From Candidatus Corynebacterium faecigallinarum (GTDB lineage Bacteria; Actinomycetota; Actinomycetes; Mycobacteriales; Mycobacteriaceae), in contig DWVP01000009.1 in NCBI GenBank assembly GCA_019120175.1, forward strand, positions 79,236 through 143,235: a stretch of DNA of 64,000 nt. The letters run 5' to 3'. Made by a program: the position numbers and the translations under genes. Every line of letters begins with the position of its first letter. Position 1 is the first letter of the stretch. Below, piece by piece: positions 45,388 through 54,191 of the stretch. The notes beneath the pieces were generated by a model. The model saw only the letters and a list, made by a program, of their open reading frames with translations, had not been told where the DNA came from and did not search any database.

Positions 45388-46569
45388 TCAGATCCGTGAC
45401 GGCCGCAGCGTCACGACAAGGAACACCGCCGCGGCCACGGTCTGCACCACCACGATCCCGCCGAGCAGGACACCGTCGGTAGTGGCCAGCAAGGCCACCA
45501 GGGGGATCAGGCGTCCCACCGACCACGCCAGGAACACCTTGTCCAGGCCCTTCATCAGCGGGATCTTCACCGACAGGTTCGTCGACAACGATGCCACGCA
45601 GAACACTGCGGTGACCGCGAGGACCAGGGGGGTGAGCGCGTCGTCCTGCGGCAGGGCGAACACCAGCGCACCGGTCTGGACGACCGCGCAACCTGCACCC
45701 AGCACCACACCGCCGAGAGCGCAGATCCGGCTCCACTTCGCGATGATGGCCGAGTCGCCGTCGCGGATGGCCGCGGCGATCCGCGCCTCCAGTGACGGGG
45801 CGATGACCTGCTGTGCCAACGAGCCGAAGCCGCCGGTCAGACGTACCACCACCGCCCATATCTCCTGGTAGGGGCCGAGGAACGGGGTGAGGAACCCCTG
45901 GATCTGGAACCCGCACTCGGAGATGAACGTCGCCCCGGTGGCGCGTCGGGCATCGGTGAAGTACCGACGGTGGGAGGCGTCGGCCATGCTCCGACGGGAC
46001 GCCCACCACTGCGGCAGCAGTCGGTTGTCGGTGCGCAACAGGATCAGCAGGCAGCCGACCAGGGGGTTCAGGGCGGCGACCACGATCAGGCCGGCGTGGA
46101 AGGGCATGACCCACACGACCACCACGGTGGCGGCCACGTTGACCACCCCGAAGACCAGCCGGGCGGTGGAGTACACGTCCATCCGCTGCTCCTGGGTCAC
46201 CACGGCCACGGCCATCAGATAGGTGCCGTTGGTGATGACCAGCAGGGCCGTCCACCCCGCCAGGGCGGACACCGTACTGGCGGTGGGGGAGTCAGGTAGC
46301 TGCAGCAACAGGGCGACGATCCCGCAGGACGCCGCGACGGTGAGCAGGCTGCTCCACGACACCGCCGTCGCTGTGGACCGGGTGAACTCGGCGACGGTGA
46401 GGTAGCGGCTGTGGTAGCCCAGGATCGATGTCCTGGCCAGCACGGTGGCCAACGCCAGCGGCAGCATGAGGTACGCCAGCTGCGCGGTCTGCTGCCCGAT
46501 GATGGGCAGCAGCATGGCGAGGAAGTTCAGGCCCTGACCGATCAGGGCCGGCCCCATCCGCCGGATCAC
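45388..46569 (-). CDS. Polysaccharide flippase (Wzx-like, MOP superfamily)
   Basis: A 393-aa membrane protein with about 11-12 helices. It begins MIRRMGPALIGQGLNFLAML and contains LMLPLALATVLARTSILGYH and GFGSLAQQVIAPSLEARIAA, typical of polysaccharide exporters. It would flip undecaprenyl-linked repeat units across the membrane. The GTG start overlaps the stop of the preceding polymerase-like/BY-kinase reading frame (GTGA), making it the last gene of the minus-strand operon that begins with the sugar transferase. It lacks the longer C-terminal helices of 14-helix Wzx proteins, but its length is acceptable. Confidence 0.82.
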   Translation of the reverse strand: MIRRMGPALIGQGLNFLAMLLPIIGQQTAQLAYLMLPLALATVLARTSILGYHSRYLTVAEFTRSTATAVSWSSLLTVAASCGIVALLLQLPDSPTASTVSALAGWTALLVITNGTYLMAVAVVTQEQRMDVYSTARLVFGVVNVAATVVVVWVMPFHAGLIVVAALNPLVGCLLILLRTDNRLLPQWWASRRSMADASHRRYFTDARRATGATFISECGFQIQGFLTPFLGPYQEIWAVVVRLTGGFGSLAQQVIAPSLEARIAAAIRDGDSAIIAKWSRICALGGVVLGAGCAVVQTGALVFALPQDDALTPLVLAVTAVFCVASLSTNLSVKIPLMKGLDKVFLAWSVGRLIPLVALLATTDGVLLGGIVVVQTVAAAVFLVVTLRPSRI

Positions 46570-49292
46570 TGTTGTGCGTTCGAACCGGGTGCGACGGAGT
46601 CGGCAAGACCGCCAGCGTCGGACGCTTCGGTGGTGTCACCGCTCTGCTGCTGTTCCACGGCACGGGCAGTGCTCTCGTAGCCGTAGCCGTACCCCTTCCT
46701 GCCGTACCCGCTGACCTTGAGCGGGGACATGGTCACCACGGTGCCGAGCACATGGGCGCCGACCTGGCGGAGGTTGGTGGAGGTCTGCGCCAGCTGGTCG
46801 GAGGTGGTGTTGGCGTGGCGCACCGCCAGCAGCACACCATCGGCCGCGGCGGCGACCAGGGTCGCGTCGGTGACCGGGAGAACCGGGGAGGCGTCGATGA
46901 TGACGTAGTCGTAGCGCTCGCTCAGGGCGGCCAGCAGTGCACTGAACCGCTGGGAACCCAGCAGCTCGGCGGGGTTCGGCGGCTGTGGACCGGAGGTGAT
47001 CACGGACAGGCCCTCGGCGCGCACCTTCTGGGCGACGTCGTCGACCTCGGCCTCGCCGGCCAGCACGGTGGACAGGCCCACGGCGGTCTGCAGGTTCTCG
47101 CCGAGGTAGCTGGCGACCTGCGGGCGGCGCAGGTCCGCGTCGACCAGGCACACCGACTCGCCGTCGTCGGCCAGTGCCAGGGCGAGGTTGGTGGCGACGG
47201 TGGACTTGCCCTCACCGGGCATGCCGCTGGTCACCGCGATGACCGTTGGGTGGTTGTCCACGTCGAGGAAGCGGAGGTTCGTGCGCAGTTCACGGAACTG
47301 CTCGGCGGCGGCGACCGGTGCGCCGGTGAAGTCGAGGACGTGGCGGTCGGACAGGTCGTTGGTGGTGCTGATCATGCCGACACCGGGCAGTCCGGTGATG
47401 GTCTCGATCTCCTCACGGCTGCGGATCCGGCGGTCGGTGACACCGCGGACCAGGGCGGCGATCACACCGAGCAGGGCTCCGGCCGCACCGCCGATGAGGA
47501 TGTTCTGCATCATCAGCGGGGAGGACGGGTCCTCCGGGGTGGTCGCGTCATTCAGCGGTGCCAGGGCGGTGGCCCCCTGGGCTCCGGTGATGTCGTTGAG
47601 CTCGTGGACCATCTCGGTGAGCTGGGTGGCGGCGGAGTTGGCCATGTCCCGGGCCTGCACGGCGTCCGGGGCGGTGACATCGACACCGAGGACCACGGTG
47701 TCCCGGTTCGCCCCGGCGGTGATCATCTCGGAGACCTCGCTGATGGACTCGTCCAGTCCCAGGTCGTCCACCACCCGTTCGGCCAGTGCCCGGCTGGTGG
47801 CGATCTCGACGTAGGTGCCGATCTGTGCCTGGCTGAGCAGCGAGCCGCGGTAGGCGTCGGCGGAGCTCATGGAGTTGGACGTGCCGACGTAGAGCTGCGA
47901 GGTCGCCGTGTACTGCTTGGTCATCAGTGCGGAGGCGCCCCAGCCGATGAGCGCACCGGCAACGGCTCCGGCGACGATCATCCAGAACCACCGGGTGAGG
48001 TAGCCCGCGTAGGTGGCGAGATGGTTCTTCTCGTCGGCGCCGTCGGTCGTGAGGGAGTGGCGGGCGGTCATCGGGAGGTTCCTTGTCTGTCGGGTCTGTC
48101 GGGTCTGTCGGGTCTGTCGGGTCTGGTGTGTCTGTCGTGTTCTTGTGTGTTGTCGTTCGGCCAGGGCCACCGCGCCGACCAGTAGCGGCACCACGGGAGT
48201 CGCGTGCCGCAGGGCCGAGCCCCAGTCCGGTTCGAACAGTCCCTGGACAATGAGGAACGCCAGCGGGACGGCGATGAACCGGGCCATGAGCCTGGTCTCG
48301 GCGACCGGGACCCGCTCACTGCGGTAGGGGGAGTCCGCCGAGTTGTACGCCCGGGAGGTGGCGGTGCCCGCCCGCACCGCGCTGATCCAGATCAGGGCGA
48401 AGTAGCAGCCGATCAGCAGGTAGTAGGGCGAGAGCTTGGCGAGCATCGGCAACGGGACGATGAAGAACATCGTGGTCAGCACCACGTTCACCACGCCGCC
48501 GATCGGCTCGGGTAGTTCGACGAAGCGGGAGATCAACGAACCGGTGTTGGCCTGGCGTGCCTCGCCCTCGTTGACGGCGGTGCGGTAGTAGTCGGCGGGT
48601 TGACCGGTACCGATCCACACCGCCAGTCCGGCGACTGCGGCCAGCCCGACGAGCACCCAGACCACCCGGCTGACCGTGGGGCGGATACGCCTGCCGGTGA
48701 GGGTGTGTCGACGCGCCAGGACGACCCTGATGACCACATAAACTACCGCCACGATGGACCAGTACGTCCGGTACTCCAGGCCGAGCAGCAGCAACGTGAC
48801 CACCACGATGACCTCGCCGATCCAGTTCACCGGCATCAGGGCGATCACGATGATGCCCAGCGAGATCAGCACTTCCTTGGTGTACGTCGCCTGGTACAGC
48901 CCGATGAGGACCGGGGTGGTCAGGGCGAGCACCAGGGACACCCGCCCCAGGTGGACGCCGCTGACCCGGACGAGCACGACACCCAGGGCGGTGGCGCCGA
49001 TGATCGCACCGAAGACCGACGCGGCGGTCGGGGAGTCGGCCAGACCCAGCCCGGAGTAGAACCCGGCGATCACCGAGTAGGAGCCGTAGCCCAGGTCTGC
49101 GGCGCTGAACGGGGATGTCATGATCTCCTGGATGGTGCCGGCGTCGTTGCCGAAACCGCCGAAGCGTCCGGTGATCGTGGCCCGCGAGATGAGTCCGATG
49201 ATGATCGCGGCGATCCCGAGCAACAGTGCGAGGACCAGTGGGGACGACACCAGCCGCTGCAGCGGCGAAGTGCTGGACGTGCGGTTGGTCAC
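46566..49292 (-). CDS. Polymerase-like membrane region continuous with a BY-kinase (Wzz/Wzc-like)
   Basis: One open frame of 908 aa. Residues 1-380 form about ten membrane helices (SPLVLALLLGIAAIIIGLIS onward) with a long loop, as in Wzy-type polymerases; this part is named from context. Residues 382-404 are a repeat linker built on Arg-Gln-Thr. From residue 408 (MTARHSLTTDG) comes a Wzz chain-length domain with two helices, then the kinase: Walker A GMPGEGKSTVATNLA, Walker A' VCLVDADLRRP, Walker B YVIIDASPVLPVTD and a C-terminal tyrosine cluster YGRKGYGYGYES. A good internal start at 48071 would give a separate 501-aa BY-kinase. The GTG start overlaps the upstream GT gene by 4 bases. Confidence 0.85.
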   Translation of the reverse strand: MTNRTSSTSPLQRLVSSPLVLALLLGIAAIIIGLISRATITGRFGGFGNDAGTIQEIMTSPFSAADLGYGSYSVIAGFYSGLGLADSPTAASVFGAIIGATALGVVLVRVSGVHLGRVSLVLALTTPVLIGLYQATYTKEVLISLGIIVIALMPVNWIGEVIVVVTLLLLGLEYRTYWSIVAVVYVVIRVVLARRHTLTGRRIRPTVSRVVWVLVGLAAVAGLAVWIGTGQPADYYRTAVNEGEARQANTGSLISRFVELPEPIGGVVNVVLTTMFFIVPLPMLAKLSPYYLLIGCYFALIWISAVRAGTATSRAYNSADSPYRSERVPVAETRLMARFIAVPLAFLIVQGLFEPDWGSALRHATPVVPLLVGAVALAERQHTRTRQTHQTRQTRQTRQTRQTRNLPMTARHSLTTDGADEKNHLATYAGYLTRWFWMIVAGAVAGALIGWGASALMTKQYTATSQLYVGTSNSMSSADAYRGSLLSQAQIGTYVEIATSRALAERVVDDLGLDESISEVSEMITAGANRDTVVLGVDVTAPDAVQARDMANSAATQLTEMVHELNDITGAQGATALAPLNDATTPEDPSSPLMMQNILIGGAAGALLGVIAALVRGVTDRRIRSREEIETITGLPGVGMISTTNDLSDRHVLDFTGAPVAAAEQFRELRTNLRFLDVDNHPTVIAVTSGMPGEGKSTVATNLALALADDGESVCLVDADLRRPQVASYLGENLQTAVGLSTVLAGEAEVDDVAQKVRAEGLSVITSGPQPPNPAELLGSQRFSALLAALSERYDYVIIDASPVLPVTDATLVAAAADGVLLAVRHANTTSDQLAQTSTNLRQVGAHVLGTVVTMSPLKVSGYGRKGYGYGYESTARAVEQQQSGDTTEASDAGGLADSVAPGSNAQQ
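48069..48084 (-). promoter_or_regulatory. Internal start with Shine-Dalgarno for the BY-kinase part
   Basis: On the minus strand AAGGAAC lies 6 bases before an ATG encoding MTARHSL, the normal beginning of a Wzz/BY-kinase protein. It would allow the kinase to be made separately from the 908-aa fusion. Confidence 0.55.
48085..48120 (-). repeat. 9-bp minisatellite (four perfect units) inside a coding region
   Basis: GTCTGTCGG is repeated four times without error, with two or three degenerate units extending to about 48150. On the coding strand each unit gives Arg-Gln-Thr. Since the unit is a multiple of three, copy-number change alters linker length without shifting the frame. Confidence 0.85.
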
Positions 49293-50470
49293 CGGGCAGC
49301 GCCTCCGTCTTGCTGCAGTGCGAGGCGGTAGGCCGCCTGAAGTTTCTCCCGCTGGGCCTCAGGCGTGTGGGCACGGTCCAACGCCGACCAGTGTGACGGG
49401 TCGGCCCCGGCGTCGATGATCGCCATCGCCTTGTCCGCGGCGTCCTGCGGGGTGTCGAACCGGGCGGTGGCCGGGCACTCCCGCAATGCCGGGATGTCGC
49501 GGACCAGCAGCGGGACGCCGATGCGGCGGGCCTCGAGCACGGCCATGGGGAAACCGTCCCACCGGGCGGTGTGGACCAGGACCGACAGTGAGGCGACGGT
49601 GTCGCGGAGCTGCTCACCCGACAACCAGCCGGTGACCTCGACCCCGGCATCGGTGAGGACGTCCACCAGGGAGGAGTCCTTGCCGTCGCCGTCGCCGACC
49701 CACACGAAGCGGACGTCGGGACGCTCCTGCCGGATCAGCTCTGCGGTCTGCGCGAAAAATTCCGGGTCGCGCTGTGGCGTCACCCGCGACACCACCCCGA
49801 CCACCGGCGGTTCGGACGCCTCCGGTGCCCAGCTTCCCGGGGTCGCCGGGTGGGCGTCCGACAAGGCGTTGGGGACGACCACGACCGGGACACGCATGCC
49901 CTGGCCGCGGACCTGCCGGGGCAGCAGCATCAGCGGATCGAGCTCCAACATCAGCTCGCCCTCCCATTCAGCACACGGTGCACCGACGGTGGTCAGCGGG
50001 TGCAGCATCTGTTCGATGCCGCGGAATGCGCGCTGTTTCCAGGTCGGGATGTCGGCGCGTTCGAAGGCGAAGCTGTGCGGTGTGTAGACCACCGGTACGT
50101 CGCGGCGACCCGGGGTGAGCCGGTCGGCCAGCCGGGCCAGGCGGGCGTAGGCCCCGGCGAAGCTGGAGTGGGCGTGGACCACGTCGGGGGCGTGGGTGCG
50201 CACCGCCGTACGGATCGCGGTCACTGCCGCCCGCGGATCCTCCGGCAGATCCTGGTTCACGGTGAACACCCCGGGGGTGCGTCCGGCGGTGGGGGAGCTG
50301 CTGCGGGCGTTGTTGGCCAGCAGCAGGTGGTCAAGGTCCTCGGCCAGTTCGGCGTACTGGTTGACCGCGGTGGCCACACCGCCGTCGAAGCAGTCGGTGA
50401 CGTGCAGGACGCGCAGGCCGGTGAGGTCGGCACCGGTGCCTGCCGTGGATCGGTGGGGGGCGGTCGTCAT
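49289..50470 (-). CDS. GT4 family glycosyltransferase
   Basis: A 393-aa GT-B enzyme: VLHVTDCFDGGVATAVNQYA at the N-terminus, APDVVHAHSSFAGAYARLAR, VVYTPHSFAFERADIPTWKQ, then GVVSRVTPQRDPEFFAQTAE and the C-terminal VLVHTARWDGFPMAVLEARR (EX7E equivalent, DGFPMAVLE). It should extend the lipid-linked repeat unit in the cytoplasm. It follows the sugar transferase directly, with no bases between stop and start, and overlaps the next gene by 4 bases. Confidence 0.9.
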   Translation of the reverse strand: MTTAPHRSTAGTGADLTGLRVLHVTDCFDGGVATAVNQYAELAEDLDHLLLANNARSSSPTAGRTPGVFTVNQDLPEDPRAAVTAIRTAVRTHAPDVVHAHSSFAGAYARLARLADRLTPGRRDVPVVYTPHSFAFERADIPTWKQRAFRGIEQMLHPLTTVGAPCAEWEGELMLELDPLMLLPRQVRGQGMRVPVVVVPNALSDAHPATPGSWAPEASEPPVVGVVSRVTPQRDPEFFAQTAELIRQERPDVRFVWVGDGDGKDSSLVDVLTDAGVEVTGWLSGEQLRDTVASLSVLVHTARWDGFPMAVLEARRIGVPLLVRDIPALRECPATARFDTPQDAADKAMAIIDAGADPSHWSALDRAHTPEAQREKLQAAYRLALQQDGGAAR

Positions 50471-52123
50471 CTAGTAGGCACCCCGTGACACGACGACGGC
50501 CTTCACGGTTTGCAGGATCGTCCGGGCGTCCAACGCCAGCGACCAGTTGTCGACGTAGTACAGGTCCAGTGCCTCGGCCTGTCGTGCGGACAGGTCGGAG
50601 CGGCCGCTGACCTGCCACAGGCCGGTGATGCCCGGGCGGACCTCCATGCGCATCCGCATGTCGTGTCCGAAGGCGTCGACCTCGTGCTGCAGGTGCGGGC
50701 GTGGGCCCACCACACTCATCGTGCCCAGCAGGGCGTTGACGAACTGCGGCAGCTCGTCGATGCTGGTCCGGCGGATGAACTTGCCGACCTTGGTGATCCG
50801 GGGGTCGTCCTTCATCTTGAACAGGCCCTCTGCGCCGACCTCCTCGCGCAGGACCTGCAGCCGGGCGTCGGCGTCGGTGTGCATGCTGCGGAACTTGAAG
50901 ATACGGAAGGACTTGCCGTGGTAGCCGATCCGGTTGGAGACGTAGAACACCGGGCCGCCGTCCTCGAGCTTGATGGCAAGGGCCGTAATCGCCAGGATCG
51001 GGGAGACCGCGACCAGTGCGACGACGGAGACGATGATGTCGAAGAGCCGCTTGGACAGGCCGTTGGCGGCGTTGAACCGGGGACGGTCGACGTACAGGGC
51101 GTGCCCCTGACCGGTCGGGACCACGTTGAGGCGGGTGCCGGCGATGCCCTCGATCATCGGGTCGAGGTAGAGACGCATGTTCAGCTTCTCCAGGTGCCAG
51201 GACAGTCGGCGTAGGTTGCGATGCCCGAAGTCGCCGAGGGAGGCCACCCACACGCCATCGCAGGTGTAGGCGGCGGCGGTGGCCACGAAATCCTCGTTGG
51301 AGAAGGACTCGTCGATGCAGATCGAGTCGACCGGGATGTCGCCGGGGCAGGCGAGTGTGTTCTGGTTCTCCGGGTCGGTGATCAGGATGGCGTGGATCCA
51401 GTCGCGCTGGTCAGTCTGGTGTGCGGAGTCCTCCAGCAGTTCGTTGACGTCGGCGACGTTGCCGATGACCAGGAACTTGCGCTGCAGGTCGGTGCGGAAC
51501 CGTTCGGTGTAGCGACGCAGCTGATGGCGGCAGATGGCCATGAGCACCAGTCCGACGGGCAGCCCTATCAGGGCGAACTGGCGGAAGAGTCCGTAGTCGG
51601 AGACGGCGTCGACGCAGGCCAGCAGGGCGGCGTAGACCAGTGAGCCCTTGAGGATGTTCTCCCGGCCGATGGTCGGGAAGGCCCGGGCCTGGTGACTGTA
51701 GGCACGGGCGAAGGTGAGGCAGAGCACCCAGCAGATGGTGAGCGCAGCGGTCATCGCGACGCTGCGGGCGGAGACGACCTGCTCGACGAAGGCCCAACCG
51801 TGTGGGTCCCAGAGCCACAGGCTGACGGCGTTGGCGAGGAACGTCGCGAGGAACACTGTGAGGGTGTCCACCGCGATGAAGTTCAGTTTGCGTCGAAGGT
51901 GCCGATCCTGGCGGGCGTCGCGGGCGGCGGCGATGCGCTGCACCACGGTCTGGGGTGGCGCGCTCTGGGAGCTGGTTGACGCAGCGTTGGACGCAGTGGT
52001 GGCCGCAGTGGCGGCCGGGGTGCCGGCCGCGGCAGGTTCAGACGGGGAGTCTTGCAGGTCGGGGAGGTCGGAGAGTTCGGGGGTGTGGGGAGAGGGGGCA
52101 GTGGTCGGTTTTCCGAGGATCAC
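50471..52123 (-). CDS. Polyprenyl glycosylphosphotransferase (exopolysaccharide initiation)
   Basis: A 550-aa protein starting at GTG. A Pro/Ser/Ala-rich tail (1-70) is followed by four helices, a soluble CoA-binding-like domain (about 200-330), a fifth membrane helix, and the PglC/WbaP-type catalytic domain: FRIFKFRSMHTDADARLQVL, IDELPQFVNALLGTMSVVGP and RPGITGLWQVSGRSDLSARQ. It transfers a sugar-1-phosphate from a nucleotide sugar to undecaprenyl phosphate, the first committed step. It is the first gene of the operon running down to the flippase, so its upstream spacer holds the operon promoter. Confidence 0.94.
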   Translation of the reverse strand: MILGKPTTAPSPHTPELSDLPDLQDSPSEPAAAGTPAATAATTASNAASTSSQSAPPQTVVQRIAAARDARQDRHLRRKLNFIAVDTLTVFLATFLANAVSLWLWDPHGWAFVEQVVSARSVAMTAALTICWVLCLTFARAYSHQARAFPTIGRENILKGSLVYAALLACVDAVSDYGLFRQFALIGLPVGLVLMAICRHQLRRYTERFRTDLQRKFLVIGNVADVNELLEDSAHQTDQRDWIHAILITDPENQNTLACPGDIPVDSICIDESFSNEDFVATAAAYTCDGVWVASLGDFGHRNLRRLSWHLEKLNMRLYLDPMIEGIAGTRLNVVPTGQGHALYVDRPRFNAANGLSKRLFDIIVSVVALVAVSPILAITALAIKLEDGGPVFYVSNRIGYHGKSFRIFKFRSMHTDADARLQVLREEVGAEGLFKMKDDPRITKVGKFIRRTSIDELPQFVNALLGTMSVVGPRPHLQHEVDAFGHDMRMRMEVRPGITGLWQVSGRSDLSARQAEALDLYYVDNWSLALDARTILQTVKAVVVSRGAY

Positions 52124-52460
52124 GGCGATTCACTTTGTTCAGCCGACCGATGAGGCGGCCGGGGAGATGGAGAGAGGACGAGAGATGAGGGGTGTAGTGC
52201 AGGTTGGCTGAAGGTTGGCTATTGCCTGTGAGGGTGTGTGAGGGAACTGGAGGTCAGTGACCCCATGCTATCGCCTTCGCTGATATCTGGCTAGGTGAGC
52301 ACGGTGACCCTGGTCACCATCGTCTTAACGTCGCTGCACAGTCGCTGCACAGTCGCTGCACAGTCGCTGCACCGCTGCCTTCCACATCCGGTCGGCCTCT
52401 TCTCCCGCCATAACCCGTGACCCGGTACTGGGCAGCTTTCACCTCCGATACAGTTGTGGA
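52124..52460. other. Divergent intergenic region between the EPS operon and the MFS exporter
   Basis: 337 bases with no gene. It contains the four 11-bp repeats at 52330-52373 close to the exporter. Toward the EPS operon, GA-rich DNA (GGAGATGGAGAGAGGACGAG) occurs but no convincing -35/-10 pair was identified on either strand. Confidence 0.4.
52330..52373. repeat. Four tandem 11-bp repeats upstream of the MFS exporter
   Basis: GTCGCTGCACA is repeated three times perfectly, then once as GTCGCTGCACC. The 11-bp period places each unit on the same face of the helix. The array lies 88-131 bases before the exporter ATG. Confidence 0.75.
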
Positions 52461-54191
52461 ATGCCTTCCTCTCGTCCCGTCCCCGGTCGTCACCGGCGGC
52501 TCTCCCCCCGTCCCGTCGGGTGGAGCCTGACCGTGGCCGCACTGTCCACCGTGATGATGACCATCGACATCACGATCGTGCTGGTGGCATTGCCGGCGAT
52601 CACCTCGGACCTCGGCCTGTCGCTGTCCGGCGCGCAGTGGGTGATCAACGCCTACAGCCTCACCTTCGCCTCGCTGATGCTCGCCGCGGCGGCACTGTCG
52701 GACATCATCGGACGTCGCCGCATCTTCCTCATCGGGCATGTGCTGTTCCTCGGGGCGTCGATCGGCTGTATTGTCACCGGCACCGAAGCCGGGATCATCA
52801 TCTTCCGCGCGCTGCAGGGAGCCGGTGGTGCACTGGTGTTCGGTACTTGTACCCCGCTGCTCGCCGACGCCTTCGACACCAGCGACCCGGACGCAGCGTC
52901 CTACAAGGAGAACTCGGCGAAGCGTACCCGCGCCGTCGCGGCGATGATGGGCATGGGCGGCGCGGCGAGCGCTTTTGGGCCGCTGGTCGGCGGTGCGCTG
53001 GTGGAGACCGGGACGTGGGAGTGGATCTTCGCGATCAACATCCCGATCGGCATCTTCGTCATCATCGCCACCCTGATCGTGATCCCCGACATTCACGGTG
53101 AGCAGAAAATGCTGGCGGCCCGGCAGAGCGAGCGGCAGTGGGCCGGGACTGGCGCTGTGAAGGGTGACAGGAAGGGACTCGGCACCGGTGCGCGGATCTC
53201 CGTGGTTGCGATGATCTTCACCATCGTCTCCCTGGTGTTGGTGAACTACGGCATCATCGACGGTCAGGAACAGGGCTGGACCAGCGAGATCATCATCGCC
53301 GCGCTGGCTGGCGGTGTGCTGCTGTTCGCCGCGCTGATCCTGTTCGAGCTCTCCAAGCGGGACGCCGCGATGATCGACTTCCGACTTTTCCGCATCCCCG
53401 CGTTCGCCACGGTGACGTTCAACGCCTTCGCCTCGCGCATGTTCAGCTTCGGCATGATGCCCTTCATCATCCTGTGGCTCGCCGGGCAGTTGGAACTGTC
53501 TGCGCTGGAGATCGGCTACGTCTCCAGCGCCCTGGCGGTGCCGATGGTGATCTTCTCGGCGGTGGGCATGGTGATGACCCGGTGGATCCCGGTCGGTGTG
53601 GTGCAGGCCATCGGCATGTTCATCGTGGCCGGTGGTCTGATGCTGGGTCTGCTGATGGACACCGAGTCGGGCTGGGCGGACCTGTTGCCGATGTATCTGG
53701 TGCTGGGCACCGGTACCGGCCTGATGCTGCCGCACGTGATGTCGCTGGCGGTGGCGGTGGTGCCCACCGAGCGCACCGGTATGGCGACCGGGCTGGCGAA
53801 CACCGCCCTGCCGCTGGGTACGGCGTTCGGTGTGGCGGTCTACGGCGCGTACCTGTCGGACCGGGTGAACTCCGGGATCGACGGGATGGCGTTCCCGCCG
53901 GGCATGCCTGAGGAGACGGTCGATTCGGTGCGTGACGCGGCCGAGGGCGGGCTGTTCCAGGAGATCGCCGCGGTGTCGCAGGACATCGCGGACGAGACCC
54001 TCGGCTTCTTCATCGACGGACTGCACGGCATCTTCATCATTGCCGCGGTGCTGGCGGTGCTCGGTGCCCTGGCGTCGCTGATCTTCATCCGCGGGATGGA
54101 CGGGACCGGCAAGGCAGCGTCCAAGGTCGCGAAGACTGCTCCTGCTTCAGAGACCGCGGCCGTCACGTCCCCGACTCTCGAGAGCCACTAG
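52461..54191 (+). CDS. MFS drug exporter, DHA2 (14-helix) family
   Basis: A 576-aa EmrB/QacA-type antiporter. Helix 1 carries motif D1 (VMMTIDITIVLVALPAITSD), the loop 2-3 motif A is ALSDIIGRRRIFLIG, and motif C-like GGAASAFGPLVGGALVETG lies in helix 5. Fourteen helices are apparent, with a long loop of about 35 residues (HGEQKMLAARQSERQWAGTG) between helices 6 and 7. It is expected to extrude hydrophobic drugs or metabolites using the proton gradient. Its stop overlaps the end of the broken XRE-type regulator on the other strand. Confidence 0.93.
   Translation: MPSSRPVPGRHRRLSPRPVGWSLTVAALSTVMMTIDITIVLVALPAITSDLGLSLSGAQWVINAYSLTFASLMLAAAALSDIIGRRRIFLIGHVLFLGASIGCIVTGTEAGIIIFRALQGAGGALVFGTCTPLLADAFDTSDPDAASYKENSAKRTRAVAAMMGMGGAASAFGPLVGGALVETGTWEWIFAINIPIGIFVIIATLIVIPDIHGEQKMLAARQSERQWAGTGAVKGDRKGLGTGARISVVAMIFTIVSLVLVNYGIIDGQEQGWTSEIIIAALAGGVLLFAALILFELSKRDAAMIDFRLFRIPAFATVTFNAFASRMFSFGMMPFIILWLAGQLELSALEIGYVSSALAVPMVIFSAVGMVMTRWIPVGVVQAIGMFIVAGGLMLGLLMDTESGWADLLPMYLVLGTGTGLMLPHVMSLAVAVVPTERTGMATGLANTALPLGTAFGVAVYGAYLSDRVNSGIDGMAFPPGMPEETVDSVRDAAEGGLFQEIAAVSQDIADETLGFFIDGLHGIFIIAAVLAVLGALASLIFIRGMDGTGKAASKVAKTAPASETAAVTSPTLESH

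Noticed and set aside
48061-48150. CRISPR-like array
   Set aside because: The repeats are 9 bp and contiguous with no spacers, and they lie in a coding frame. No cas genes are present in the window.
49289-52123. Insertion sequence or transposase gene within the exopolysaccharide locus
   Set aside because: No transposase motif or terminal repeats were found. The locus is entirely sugar-related genes.
52330-52373. Origin-type iteron array
   Set aside because: The repeats resemble iterons in spacing, but no Rep gene, DnaA boxes or AT-rich unwinding segment is nearby.
52314-54026. 570-codon open frame opposite the MFS exporter
   Set aside because: His/Arg/Gln-rich translation with no domain, and the exporter on the other strand has clear motifs.
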